Part shown: piece by piece, positions 1-10,559 of the stretch | Position numbering within the stretch: the first letter of the stretch is position 1 | Layout: the number at the start of each line of letters is the position of its first letter | DNA from: Pollenia angustigena | Lineage: Eukaryota; Arthropoda; Insecta; Diptera; Polleniidae | Length of the DNA stretch: 64,000 nt | Assembly: GCA_930367215.1 (NCBI GenBank) | Contig: OV884056.1 | Location: forward strand, 90,345,285-90,409,284 | Direction: 5' to 3' | Translations under genes and position numbers: made by a program | Notes under the pieces: model-generated | The model's database searches: none | Told to the model about the DNA's origin: nothing | What the model saw: the letters and a program-made list of their open reading frames with translations, nothing else

Positions 1-2
1 AG

Positions 3-287
3 CTGCCAACCTTAAAAAAACGACGATCTATGTTAAATGTCTCGTTTCTATTGAATATTATTAACGGTGATGTTTGTTCTGGTTTTCTGATCAACAATAT
101 TTTGTTCAACATTCCTCAACGACCAACACGTTACTTCTCACCATTATCCGTTCAGTTTTTTAGAGCTAATTATGCAAACGCTGACCCTCTCAGGAGAATG
201 TGTATTCAATTTAATGAACTGTTTAGATTTATAGATTTTTCTTTAAATACTAATGTAACTAAAAGTAAAATAATCATTTTTTTTTAA
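3..287 (+). pseudogene. Non-LTR retrotransposon ORF2, C-terminal fragment
   Basis: The frame is open from the window edge to a stop at 287. The translation has the hallmarks of the C-terminal tail of insect non-LTR (LINE-like) reverse transcriptase ORFs: a LPTLKKRR segment, then NGD, NNILFNIPQR, a basic/aromatic stretch RPTRYFSPL, then RANYANADPLRRM and FNELFRFIDF. The catalytic reverse transcriptase lies outside the window. An AT-rich 3' flank follows, and a separate repeat begins near 383. Family assignment is by motif recognition; the clade is not determined. Confidence 0.7.
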
Positions 288-382
288 TTCATAATTAATT
301 ATTTTATGTGAGTTATTAACATTTGTGTTGTATAAATAGTCTGTAAGGATTAATTCCATAGACGAACAAATTAAATAAAAAA

Positions 383-1042
383 AACAAGTAAGAAAGTAAA
401 GTCGGTCAAGCCCGACCATATGATACCCTACACCACAGTATTTAAGAACACATCATGCTTTTGTGTCCATATAAATATAGATTTATCTATGCTTATAAAC
501 TTCATGAAAATCGGTTTGAAAGTTTGTGAGAGGCAGAAATTGCCCCCTACCTCCCCTTGTGGTCCTATTGTTGAAAAACTGTATAGCTAATGTGTCCCTA
601 TAGATATGAATCTATCTATGTTTTAAATTTCATTAAAATCGGTTTGAGAGGCAGAAATTGCTCCTATCTCCCCTCGTGGTCCCATTTTTTTAAAAATGCA
701 TACATTTTGTGTCCATAAAGATATGGTTCTATCTATGTTTTAAATATCATTGAAATCGGTTTGATAGTTTCTGAGAGGAAGAAATTTCCCCCTATCTTCG
801 CTCGTGGTGACCCAAAATTTCATCAAATTATCTCCAAAATTGCGACCTGTACTCTGAGCACAAGGTTACATGGACAGCCAGCCAGCCTGCCAGCCGGACG
901 GACACCGTTAGTTCGACTCAGAGAGTGATTCTAAGATGATCGGTATACTTTAAGATGGGTCTAGGACCAATATTTTAAGGCGTTACATACATCAGCACAA
1001 ATGCATAATACCCTCTCCACTATTATGGTGTGGGTATAATAA
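383..1042 (+). repeat. Dispersed repeat, AACAAGTAAGA-ended family, long copy
   Basis: Begins with AACAAGTAAGAAAGT followed by GTCGGTCAAGCCCGACC and a GATACCCTACACC segment, and ends with CCACTATTATGGTGTGGG. Related starts occur reversed near 28370-28428 and directly near 63632. Related ends occur near 1350-1388, 17520-17550 and 37447-37492. Internal text repeats three times around 'atgaaaatcggttt' (490-780). No protein is encoded. The superfamily is not certain. Confidence 0.65.
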
Positions 1043-1124
1043 GCATTAAATAAGTTAGAGCCAAATTTAGCATAAATACCAACATAATAATGTGGTTTCT
1101 GTTCACAAAGACTCTACTTGGACT

Positions 1125-1388
1125 CTATTTCGATAAGAATGGGGGGCTATTTGAATTATACACCCGTTGTCACCGTTTTGAATAGTCCATGAACGAAATC
1201 TCGTCAATTTATTTCTAAAATTGCGGTCCGTACTTTGCGCAATAGGTTTACATGGTTAGCCAGCTGGACGGACGGTCATCTTTGGTTCGACTCAAAAAGT
1301 GAGTCGATCGTTGTACTTAAAGGCGGTGCAATATTTGAAGGTGTTACAAAGATCAGCACAAACTCCACTATTGTGTTGTGGGTATAAA
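1125..1388 (+). repeat. Second, 3' partial copy of the same dispersed repeat
   Basis: Shares with the 383-1042 copy, in the same order, the segments 'aaaattgcg', 'ggttacatgg', 'gttcgactca', 'gtactttaa' and the end CCACTATTGTGTTGTGGG. It lacks the first half. Together they look like an incomplete tandem or two independent insertions; I cannot tell which. Confidence 0.55.
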
Positions 1389-1985
1389 GTGGACACCAAA
1401 AGCAAATACGAATATTGTTGAAGGGAAATGTCACACAGTGTGAAACAGGTCTTCTTACAAACATTTTACAATTGCACAAACAAAGATAACTTTCCATGGC
1501 GATTTGTCCATAATCGATCCACAGCGTTTGTTTCTACCGTATCAGAAGAAAGTTAATAAATATAAAATTTTCAATCTCTGTTAAGAATATTTTTATTATT
1601 ATTTATTAGAATTACTTAGTTTAAAACATAAATGTAAAACTTCTTCAAAAGAGAAATTCAATTTACGATCTTAAATTTTACATAATTAAATAATAAAAAA
1701 TTCATTTAATAATAAAAATTTAGGGTTTTGAAAAAAAGAGAGTAAAACAAAATTGCACAGATGACAGCTTAAGACTAAATGTTTGTTTGTTTGTGTGATT
1801 TACTTCATAACTTTTAACATCGACGAACGATAATGTTCGATTACTCTTTCAGCGATTTCTGGAAGACAGAATTAATGAATTAAATAAAAATTTTGATTTT
1901 TTTTAATCATATGGCAACTCTGGCGGCAAAACAACAGCTCCGCCAGTCTAAACAAAAAAAAACTATACTGCTTAAAATTTTAGAT
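1389..1985. other. 3' flank of the aquaporin gene
   Basis: AT-rich sequence with no ORF I can support. On the minus strand it should hold the aquaporin 3' UTR. A minus-strand AATAAA lies within the run of TTTATT motifs near 1590-1605, but it is far from the stop codon, so the real poly(A) site is not assigned. Confidence 0.4.
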
Positions 1986-2798
1986 TTAAGACAAAGGAAC
2001 TTCTTCCATGGCACGTAATTTGTGGTGAACAGCTTCTTCTTCAACTTCACGTCTGAAAACAAGCTTGTAACCGTAAGCAGCCACAGCGCCTCCTAGCATG
2101 GGTCCCAACCAATAAATCCAATGTTGTTCAAAGTCAGTGTTCCACAAAGCGGGGGCGAAAGAACGGGCTGGGTTCATACTGGCTCCAGTAAAGGGTCCCT
2201 GGAAAATAACTTTTGTTTATACAATTTAAAGTTTTCTTTGCTATTTATTTTAACTTACAGCAGTGATGGCCAAACAGGCAATAGCCAAACCAAAACGGAT
2301 TGGTACGGAATCATGGAACTTAGCATTACGGGGATCCCAAACACCACAACACACCAAAATCAAAACGGCCGAGATGATGAATTCGATGGCCACACCTTGA
2401 ATGGGTGTAACATCGGGATGGGGCACAGTCACGCACAAATTATGAGCAGCTTCCGGCATTTTAATGGTGGACTCGGGCAAAACAACCTTTAAGAGGCCAT
2501 AACCAATGAAAGCACCCAACATTTGGCCACACATATAGACAATAGCCATGGGAGCCGAAACCATTTCATAGACAAAAGCAGCAATTGTTACGGCAGGATT
2601 TAAATGAGAACCGGATACACAACCAAAACACTGGATGATGACCAGAATGACGAGACCAAAGTTCAAACACATTTGCAAGTGATTGTTGGCAAATGTGTCG
2701 GTCTTAACGCAGCCCATGCAACCCAAAAACACCAAAAGGCCAGTGCCGATGAGTTCAGCTAAAAAGCAGCAAATTTTATCCAGAGTGGTAGTCTTCAT
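1986..2798 (-). CDS. Aquaporin, entomoglyceroporin-like (MIP family)
   Basis: Two exons, 2798-2259 and 2198-1986, joined in phase 0, encode 250 residues, a normal length for a six-helix membrane channel. The first pore motif is N67-P68-A69 in SGSHLNPAV; the second is N189-P190-A191 in [10 protein letters not shown]. Aligned on the NPA boxes to AQP1, the selectivity filter reads F47, A177, A186, R192. The histidine of water-selective channels is replaced by alanine, the change known for insect entomoglyceroporins (fly Eglp2/Eglp4 group), which carry glycerol and other small solutes as well as water. That function is inferred from family knowledge. Start: ATG at 2798 gives the expected short cytosolic N terminus before helix 1 ([17 protein letters not shown]). 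The frame stays open upstream to a splice acceptor at 2830, so a longer N terminus from an unseen exon is possible. The C-terminal tail is acidic and charged ([11 protein letters not shown]). I see no damage. Confidence 0.93.
2199..2258 (-). other. Intron of the aquaporin gene (60 nt)
   Basis: On the minus strand the donor reads GCT|GTAAGTT and the acceptor TTATTTTCCAG|GGACCC. It lies between A180 and G181, just before the second NPA box, and splicing restores [14 protein letters not shown] length near 60 nt is typical of short fly introns. Confidence 0.92.
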
Positions 2799-2831
2799 TT
2801 TGATTTTTTCCCAAAATTTTGGCCAACAACT
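2799..2831 (-). other. Leader of aquaporin exon with upstream splice acceptor
   Basis: On the minus strand, TTTTCCTTTCAG is a good 3' splice site ending at 2830. It leaves 31 nt before the ATG at 2798. No stop interrupts the reading frame between the acceptor and the ATG. The upstream exon and promoter are not identified, and most of the expected upstream region is occupied by repeats from 3130 onward. Confidence 0.55.
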
Positions 2832-3411
2832 GAAAGGAAAAACGAAAATTATGTTTTTGAGAAATGTAGACAAAAATTTTTTTTTAAATTTTGAGATTTT
2901 TGATCTGGACTTTTTTCAACTGCATTTCAAAGCTTTCTTATATCACATCAAAATTCACGAAGTTTTTTAAGTTATTGCAAATTGGTAAATTTCGAAATAT
3001 GTACAATTAAAATACCATGTAGTTTAAGAGTTCAATTGGTTGTCTTATATTTTATTTTTCTTAAAGCCTATTAAAATTAAAAAAGGACCAATTGTTATTA
3101 AATGAAATTAATTTTTTAATGATGTGGACGTGGGGTTAAAAACTTTAAGTATTTCGCATTATATTAGATGTTCGAAAAAGTTCGGTTACAAATTGTCGGT
3201 CGATTACTTTAAAACCGTAATCGAAAATAAACAGGACATTATTAAGCGTTCGGCACACATACCCAGGAACGATATCTATTTGTTTAGTGTTTGTGTAGAC
3301 GAACACAACCCTTAATACCGTTTGTAAATATATTCAAGAAATTGCCGAACATTAAATATATAGTGTCCTGTCTTTGTTAAAAAACAGAACAATTGTAGTG
3401 ATACTGTAGAC

Positions 3412-3581
3412 CAGTGATAACCAAGCCCCGAACGCACGCACATAAAGATATGATGTGATCTGATGATAGTCTGATGTTTTGAAGCGAACAAAGTTGTAAT
3501 AAACATGTGAATTGCCGACAGTGGCTGTGTGAAAAATACGATTATTGACTGCCTCGCGAGGCTATGGAGTGGCTATCACTG
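3412..3581. mobile_element. hAT-type MITE, 170 bp, 8-bp duplication
   Basis: Terminal inverted repeats start CAGTGATAACCA on the left and CAGTGATAGCCACTC on the right (read inward). The element is flanked by a perfect 8-bp duplication, ctgtagac (3404-3411 and 3582-3589). The second copy at 33075-33278 shares the internal text. The unoccupied site is preserved near 20764-20771. Non-autonomous: no ORF of transposase character. Confidence 0.92.
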
Positions 3582-3766
3582 CTGTAGACAAAAATTATAT
3601 TATAATGTTCTTTAATGTTTTTTTTTTTTACATTGATAAAGAAATAAACAGACAAAAAATTTTAGCAACGACGGCAGCACGAAGAGCTTGTGTGTGTATT
3701 GTGTATGTGTTTTGTTTGTGTAAAATTATTTTGCTGGCATTTTGTTTATTTTCGCATGTGTATTTT

Positions 3767-4033
3767 AGTGCTGGTTCACACAGGTCAAGTTTGACTCTTC
3801 AAGTCTCGAGCTTTTAGGAGAGAGGGGTAAAGAGAATGGAAAGGGGTACATACTTGACCGTACCAGTCAGTTTTGTATTTTTATTTTCTTTTTTCATCCG
3901 TAATATAATAAAAAGCTACAAAGTTGAAGGAAAAGAAAACAAAAATTAATTTTGTGCATGAACGTGAACGCAAGTTCAAAAGAAAATTTAAATAAAACTG
4001 TTCAAGTAAACTTGACCTGTGTGAACCAGCACT
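3767..4033. mobile_element. TIR element AGTGCTGGTTCACAC, 267 bp
   Basis: The left end AGTGCTGGTTCACACAGG continues with TCAAGTTT; the right end is its inverted copy. It interrupts host A, whose other copy (about 21850-21895) runs through without it. The flanks tgtatttt and tatatttg are a weak 8-bp match, so the duplication is not proven. No coding sequence. Confidence 0.8.
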
Positions 4034-4514
4034 TATATTTGAGAAATGTTTCGTTTTTTTCCAGCCAAAAGGGACGAACATTAATGAGCCGAACAGAGCA
4101 CAATGAAGTTTGTGGTTTAAAAAAACCCGAACGAAATTAAATGTTTTCATCTTTTGTTGAGTTTGATAAAAACAGTATTATTTTTGTGTTCGACAAACAG
4201 GGAAACGTTTTTTTTTTAAATGATTTACTACACAAACACCATTAGCGTTTGTGTTTTCCACAAATCTACCGAACCGAACACTAAGGAGCGATATTTAGTG
4301 TTTATTTTCGAACAATGCTTTAAAATGTTATAGTTTTAATAATTTTGATTACATCAGGCAGCACTATAGCTGGTTTAAAAGGTGACACTGTAAGCTTCGT
4401 TTTGTTAAAAGACATTATCAGAATCGCATCATACTGTGAAAAGCTGTCTACGTTTAAAAATAATTAAAATTTTTTTGATTGATTACCATCATATTTTGCT
4501 GTTTTTTTTTAATA

Positions 4515-4905
4515 AATGGCTGCAAAAATGGGCAAAGCTTAAGGAGGCAATGATGTAGTATCCTCCTTTTCGATCGGATAATTAAGATGTTAAACATGCA
4601 CCTCGGTCGACCAAACATTAAACAAATTATGAAATCATGGGAAAAAACAGAGAAAGAAACAGCGTCAAAATTGCTAGGGGACAAGGCATTCATCACTAAA
4701 CAGATAACCACCATTTGAAGAAAGCTGGATACACAAATAAAGCTCGATGTTTGGGTGCCACATGAATTAATAGAGCTGAAACAGAGCATGGCTGGGAAGT
4801 TTTGATGCATCCAATATATAGCCCCGACCTTGCACCTTCAGATTATCATTGTTTTCGATATGTGCATAACTCTCTTACATGTCTAAATTCAAATTCCGTA
4901 GAGGA
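4515..4905 (+). pseudogene. Degenerate mariner transposase (DD34D type), internally deleted
   Basis: Translation fragments match mariner transposase in order but in shifting frames: HHLKKAGYT near 4709, KLDVWVPHEL near 4740-4769, then directly EVLMHPIYSPDLAPSDYHCF near 4793-4855. The last fragment holds the third catalytic Asp (PSD). Between HEL and EVL about 170 residues of the usual protein, including the first two catalytic Asp, are missing. The N-terminal helix-turn-helix region is barely legible. Confidence 0.75.
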
Positions 4906-4953
4906 TTTCAAAATTCTATACTGATAGAATAATGTGGCTTTACCACAAAAATG

Positions 4954-4997
4954 TGCTGTTTCTATCGATAAGCTTATGTTTATCGATAGAAACAGCA
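4954..4997. repeat. Perfect 18-bp inverted repeat containing two TATCGATA boxes
   Basis: Arms 4954-4971 and 4980-4997 are exact reverse complements starting TGCTGTTTCTATCGATAA, separated by 8 nt. Each arm carries TATCGATA, the DRE motif bound by DREF in flies. It lies just past the mariner remnant and before the MITE at 5066. It could be a transposon end or a coincidental palindrome. Confidence 0.7.
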
Positions 4998-5065
4998 TAT
5001 ATTTGGTTTAATTGAGTTTAATTTTTAGTTAAATTTGTATCAAAACTTTGAATACCTATTACATA

Positions 5066-5316
5066 TCGAGCCCTAACCGCGAAAATGACGTAAGCGCCAA
5101 AAATCAAATTTTACAGGAGAGGTTTTTTTATTTTGTTTCATATAAATTTTGTTTGAAATTTGTCGCTTACGATAAAATTGTTCTTGCTATAAAATCGAAA
5201 CGGTGACATGACATTTTAGGAGATGATGCAAGTGTTGCCAATAAAGTCATTTATTAAAAAAAAAAACGAAAATTGAAAATTATGTCGCTTAAGTTATTTT
5301 CGCGGTTAGGGCTCGA
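5066..5316. mobile_element. MITE TCGAGCCCTAACCGCG, 251 bp, TA flanks
   Basis: The left end TCGAGCCCTAACCGCGAAAA and its inverted copy at the right match over about 32 bp with a few mismatches. Both ends abut TA (5064-5065 and 5317-5318), as expected of Tc1/mariner-type insertion. No ORF. The element at 44152-44379 has a similar TA|TCG start but a different sequence. Confidence 0.85.
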
Positions 5317-5318
5317 TA

Positions 5319-7280
5319 TATTCTAAAGACCTCTTATCTAGACCGTTTCATTTGTATGTCAGTCACAATTTTTAGATATTTTTTCAAGTTAAATCGATAT
5401 ATTGTAGAATATAAATTAGAAATAATGCAGTTCAAGAAATTATTCAATTGTATTACAGTTTATAATTTTCCAGTCCCAATAAAATAGACCGATGTTTTAC
5501 ATTTTAACAGAATCTAATAGAATATAATATTAATTTCAATATACATACTTTCTCTAATTCTAGTAATCATGCTTTTATTAGCCTCCTATTAAAAAGGTTT
5601 TAAATCGGCTTTTTGTTTAAATATCTATTAAACTCTCTTTACTCCCTTACCTCTCTTTAGGCTCCACCATTTTTCAAGCTAACTCTTACAATCTGTTGAC
5701 AAAATTTTAACGAATATTTCTGAATTTTCACTCGTATTTACGGAATCTTTTTTTTACTTCTTAACAATTTAACAGCAATTTTTCGACTGTCAGTTTTGAA
5801 AATTTTCCATGATTTCTACCTGTTTGACTTGTCCGACTCTTATGTTTTGTTGTTTGTCTAATCATTTTCAAACCCACTTTATGTTCTCCACATAAAACTA
5901 CAAAGCAGTCAATACTTTAACAAACATATGTTGCAACTTTAACATAAGAGGTTATCACAGACAGCTGCCACCACTGCATAAAGTCCATAATTCATGTTGC
6001 AAGAATCTATGTACGATGACGACTCTTAACCGGTATTTGGCTGGTGGGGTATATGTCTGGCAGGGGAGTTATACTTTATTAAGCTTAAAGCTTTTACTGA
6101 AAGTTCAAACATAGTTGTAAGAAAACTATTGAGATTTTTTGGAAGCAGATAAAATAAATAAACACATGTAAAAATTGTATCTTAGGGCTTAGATTACAAA
6201 AACGAACAAAAATTTTACAAAAAAAAATTTATTTTTTTATATTTTTAGAATGTTTTTAAATCTAGTTTGAGGTTATCAGAAAAAACCCCTTAATATTTTT
6301 TAAAAATACCATTGGACTTGTAGAGAGATTGGGAAAAAATTTTAAAACCCTAAAATTTTCAAGGCAGTAGAAGGCTTTACTTGAAATAATTATCTTAAAT
6401 AAGCTTTAATAATACAGGATTTAATAGTTAATTGAAAAAAAAACCAAAGTTAACTGTTTCAAATTGAGAAATTGTTAGATAAAAATTAAAAAAGATTCAG
6501 ACTTTGCCGACATTAAGTTTAATAAAATCGAAATCCGCTTAAAAAATTCTACTTCCTCTGCCAACTATGGGTACTATTCTTTTGCCAACGATCCCAATTA
6601 AAATAAAAGGCTTTCCAGTTTTATCTCCAGAATAAAAGGAATAGAAAAATAATTCAAATTAATTTTTAAAAGTCTCGCAGGTGCAAAACTATCTAAAGTC
6701 GTCCAATTCACTTTTTTCGATACATTGTAATTTGTCGATAGTATCAAATGTTTTATTTTGGAGGTCACAGGATTGACTTAAAAATTGCTTTAGAAAATTT
6801 TCCATCAGTATTTTATATATCAGAGATTCAAAGATTCTGTTTTAGTATTTTTTGTTAAGAAATTGATTGATTTTTTGCAAAGTAGACTCTTTAATGCAAA
6901 AACATGTATGCCATGCAAAAAGCTTCCATAAACTTGCCCTGATAAATATACGTATATTTTGTAAGTGGTATCAAACTTAAGTAGTTTTCAATTGTCTAAC
7001 ATTATTTGAACAGTATTAGAATAAAAGCAATAAAAATATGCGTTTGAATTCAAGAGTAATTACATGTGTTTCATTTAAGTGTGTATTGCAATATGTGACA
7101 AGTTGTAAGCAAACACAATTTGTTATCTATCAAAAAAAGGGTCTCTTGATAAATGTGGTCAATGAGTTCCCAACGTTGACAAGTGGCGCTACAGAAAAGG
7201 GGTTTCATTAAAATATGGGCCTAAATTAAGGCAAATTCATGTACCGTATCCATGAATTCGCCTTGAATTATATGGCAATA
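5319..7280. other. AT-rich stretch without recognised features
   Basis: No ORF with protein-like content and no clear inverted repeat apart from a small palindrome at about 7227-7265 (AAGGCAAATTCATG against CATGAATTCGCCTT). That palindrome resembles the CAAGGCGAATT hAT ends at 16991, 44567 and 52971 and may be a collapsed copy. Confidence 0.4.
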
Positions 7281-7288
7281 CTACAATA

Positions 7289-8124
7289 CAGGGATAATAA
7301 AGTTAGTACAATTGTACTTTTTTCGTTACTTTTAACATCGCAAAAGTACTGAAGTCCTCCAATGATATGTTTAGCACAGTTAAAAAATTCTGTATCGAAT
7401 GTTATTCAGACAAAAATTTACTACAGTCTTATGAACCTTGTTGCTATAGTTCTAAATTACCAAAAAATTCTTTCAAAACACTAATTTTCTACATCAATCG
7501 AACTTTGATATCCGTGGTAAATAATCATTTTATGTTTGCTTTGTGGAAGAACAAAACATTGTAATTGTGAAATTTTTTTACAAAAATTTGGAAAGTTATC
7601 TCAGCATAACTTTCGAAAAAGTCATTTTCTCCGGTCAGGCGGCATGATTGGGCCTTACTTTTTTGAACATGAGGCCGAAATTGCAGTGACTGTGAACGGC
7701 ATTCCTTACAGGAACGTAAAAGCGGAGTTCTTGTGGCCTTAACTGTTCGGCTGGATCCGGACGACATGTGGTTTCAGCATAACGGTGCCACCTGCCACAG
7801 CGCGGATAAAACAATCGATTTATTGTAGAAACGATTTCCAGAACAAAATATCTCAAGAAATTCTGTTGTCAATTGGTCACCAAGATCATGCAAATAACCC
7901 AAAAACAATGCCTTAGCTTAAATCCGAGATCCAACGCGTCATCAGTAAGAAACAGCCACATCTCTGAGACACCCTGTATAAATGTATAGTATAAGTGAAT
8001 TTTAAAGTATGTGCGCACACTTTTTGTTATTCTAATAATAAAACTAGTAAACAAATATTTTTTGTGTTTTAGTACAATAAGGGTCAAAAAAGTACAATTT
8101 GGAAAATGTCATTTATCATCCCTG
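7289..8124. mobile_element. hAT-type element, 836 bp, 8-bp duplication
   Basis: Ends read CAGGGATAATAAA (left) and CAGGGATGATAAA (right, inward). A perfect 8-bp duplication, ctacaata, flanks it at 7281-7288 and 8125-8132. The interior holds a decayed mariner fragment rather than hAT transposase, so the element is non-autonomous and has either captured or been invaded by other DNA. Confidence 0.9.
7625..7905 (+). pseudogene. Rosa-type mariner transposase fragment inside the hAT element
   Basis: Reads SGGMIGPYFFEHEAE then VTVNGIPYRNVKAEFLWP (to 7740), a frame change, then DMWFQHNGATCHSADKTIDL, a stop, and FPEQNISRNS. This is the central block of the mariner group whose motif is WFQQDGATCH; the second catalytic Asp is Asn here (HNGATC). 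Both the N terminus and the region after RSC are absent. Confidence 0.8.
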
Positions 8125-8383
8125 CTACAATAATATAAAAGCAACATTGTATATTTATTGTTGCTTTACTTGGTTCATATGTCAAAAACACACGAAACTT
8201 TTGACATTTCTTTCCCTTTGTAGGAGTAGAAGAATCTCGGCTGTGTTTTCAATGATACCTAAAAAGTGAATTTGTCTTGGCCTTATTCATAAAAAGTAAT
8301 TCCACTTTATACAATGTTTATAAAACGAATTTTCTTCAAAAATTTTTATAATTTTAATATATTAAAAAAAAAAAATTATTTTC

Positions 8384-8767
8384 AAAAGATTTTGTTATTC
8401 GTGCTTAATTCCCAGTTTTTATTCTTGACAAAAACACTTGAAATTTATTGTTGATGGGATAAGCTATTCCTATGCGCATTTCACTGGTTGCTTAGGCCAG
8501 ATTATCAGGAAACTTCATCCATAAAGATTTTAGAAAAACTAATGATATTAAACCAAATAAAACTGTTAAACGTATAAAACTTATAAGCAACAGTTCTACT
8601 TGTAACAATATCAAAGTTTAAACAAAACACATCAACAATAAACAACAGTGGGTTTATCTCATCTTACATTCCCCACTACAATTAGTTGAAATTCTCTTAA
8701 CATTAATAAACGTAAAAGAATTGCCAGAATAAAAACTGGGAATTAAGCACGAATAACAAAATCTTTT
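8384..8767. mobile_element. TIR element with about 40-bp ends, 384 bp
   Basis: The left end AAAAGATTTTGTTATTCGTG continues through CTTAATTCCCAGTTTTTATTC and is repeated almost perfectly, inverted, at 8720-8767. An internal block at about 8440-8520 (GATGGGATAAGCTATTCC, then TTAGGCCAGAT) occurs inverted at 40555-40690. No ORF. Confidence 0.85.
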
Positions 8768-9597
8768 TAAATTAAAATTTTGTATTAAATTTATTATTTT
8801 ATCATATCAACCAACTTCACCTGGCGCCCTTTTGCACCCAGCTGCAGTGTGCTAATGTACAAGTTTTATTTTGTTTAAATAATTAATTAACGCAATGACT
8901 TTGAGTCTCAAGCAAAAACTTAAAACAATATGTTAATAATGTATATTAATTAAGAAATTAACATTATTTGGTGAATAAATTGCAACAAAAAGAAAAATAA
9001 ATATTCAATAAAATTATCAATCATTTACTAATTGCAAGTGTCAAGAAATATTAGTTTAAATATTAACATATTCCGTACAAGCATTATTATATTTCGTTTT
9101 TGTTTTGTTTTCAATGAATGCAGACGAAGATTTTGCTTCGGAAATTTTGTTCGCTATTTGTTTCAAACAGAGCAGAAATATAAAAGGAAAGAAAAAAATA
9201 TGGAGTAAAGAGTGGTTTAAGCCACAAGCTGTTTTGGGACAAACATTGTTGCTTAAATAATTAGATTTTACATCTTAAAATTAGTTTAATGCTTCTAAGT
9301 CTACCTCTGCACTTTGCGTTGTATTCACTGAATGATAACATTTAGCACTAAACACCACAAATTTGACAAATATCCTACATATCTGCTAAATATTTAAAAT
9401 TTCTAATATTTTTAAAATCATTTGAATTGTCCAAACAGCAAACACGCCAATTAACAAAACAAAAAGTTTGTACAAATGTAAAATTTTGACAAAATAATAA
9501 AAACAAACAAGATTTTTTATGTTTTTCAAATGTCGAATTTTGTGCCAAAAAAAATTATCGCTGAAAAGTACTTAAAGGGCGGAATTCACTATGCTTC
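8768..9597. other. AT-rich stretch, nothing recognised
   Basis: Contains no ORF above 60 codons that looks coding and no terminal inverted repeats that I can pair. Confidence 0.4.
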
Positions 9598-9799
9598 ACA
9601 ACCCAGTAAAAACTTCACCTACAAAAAAAGAAAGAACCAATGAATTTTACAAGGGATGTCCCAAAATGAACGCATTTAATTGTAAGTCATTATTTTGTAC
9701 CTACATATGTACATCTGAAAAAATAGAAGAAAGCTACTAAATAATGAGTGAAAGAAGCTTTGAATTTTAAAAAAGTAGGCGGAGTTTTTACTGGGTTGT
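9598..9799. mobile_element. MITE CCCAGTAAAAACTTC, copy 1
   Basis: Left end ACAACCCAGTAAAAACTTC; right end is the inverse ending TTTTTACTGGGTTGT. The interior matches the inverted copy at 53884-54154, including AATGAATTTTACAAGGGATG and CCCAAAATGAACGCATTTAA. The target duplication is not clear. Confidence 0.82.
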
Positions 9800-9818
9800 A
9801 CGAAATTCATTCACATGC

Positions 9819-10505
9819 AAATCTGACGGAATTCTATCCGACATAAAAAATGTCTGCAAAATCTGCTGTCAATGCCACACTATCGCCCAAAAATTATGAA
9901 AATTTAAATGAGCCAGCTACTTTATACCGTGTTCAGTTATGCAGCTTAATTGAGTTTTACGCAATAAATGCCATTATTGAGCTCAATTATCCATACAAAA
10001 TTGCAATTTAGTTATTGCTCAATTAATACGAAATTGTTATAAATATTGAGTAAAATTAAAATGCGACACTGTAACAAGTGTGTTTATTACGCAAAACACA
10101 ACTAACTAAACAGTGTTTTGGCAATTAAAATTACAACAAAAAAAAGGCCCATCCATTTGGTCTGCGCAAAAACCAGATGTTTATTCCTTAAATATGTCAA
10201 AAGTTGTTTACATTTTCTTATACATGTACATTTTTGTTTACGTTGAATGTTGTATGTAGTAGTAATATAAATTGAGTTAGCTAAATTGTGTATATGTGAA
10301 CAGAAAGATAATTATGCCAATTAACCGAATATTGACTCAATAAAAAAGGTATATCTGAACACGGTATTACAAGAAAAATGTTCATAAACATTTGCAAGTC
10401 TGACAGACTTGTCAAAAAAAACTGTCACTCAATTCATTTTTAAGCCGCACTATCCTTCTCTAATATTACACACGATTTTTTTGACAAATCGTACGACTGA
10501 ATAGG
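9819..10505. repeat. Older repeat 'host B', copy 1, with a nested insertion
   Basis: The outer parts (9819-9924 and 10370-10505) match 41051-41455: AATCTGAC, CTATCCGACATAAAAAA, GTCTGCAAAAT, CAGCTACTTTA, CATAAACATTTGC, GACAGACTTGTCAAAAAA and GACAAATCGTACGACTGA. A hairpin ACGATTT...AAATCGT sits near the right end. No coding capacity. Confidence 0.75.
9925..10366. mobile_element. MITE TACCGTGTTCAG, 442 bp, TTA duplication
   Basis: TIRs TACCGTGTTCAGTTAT and TACCGTGTTCAGATAT (inward). Flanked by TTA on both sides (9922-9924, 10367-10369). The other host B copy shows the empty site, a single TTA at 41158-41160. A TTA/TAA duplication is the PIF/Harbinger signature; no transposase is present. Confidence 0.88.
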
Positions 10506-10559
10506 ATAGTGCACCGCCAGCTTAAGCAGCAATTTCAAAACGTTGGCGAGCAACAAGAT

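Larger units (their letters stand above)
3130..4320. repeat. Older repeat 'host A', copy 1, with two insertions
   Basis: Segments at 3250-3411, 3590-3766 and 4034-4320 match, in the same order and orientation, the repeat at 20600-22200. Shared segments include ACCCAGGAACGATATCTAT, 'acaacccttaataccgtt', 'gtagtgatactgtaga', 'gatttactacacaaacac' and 'aaggagcgata'. The copy is interrupted by the elements at 3412-3581 and 3767-4033. No coding capacity is evident. Confidence 0.75.

Noticed and set aside
2121..2492. 123-residue ORF antisense to the aquaporin
   Set aside because: Shadow of the true coding strand; the aquaporin reading has conserved motifs and a spliced frame.
4454..4810. 118-residue ORF on the minus strand
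   Set aside because: It is antisense to the mariner remnant, which is clearly legible on the plus strand.
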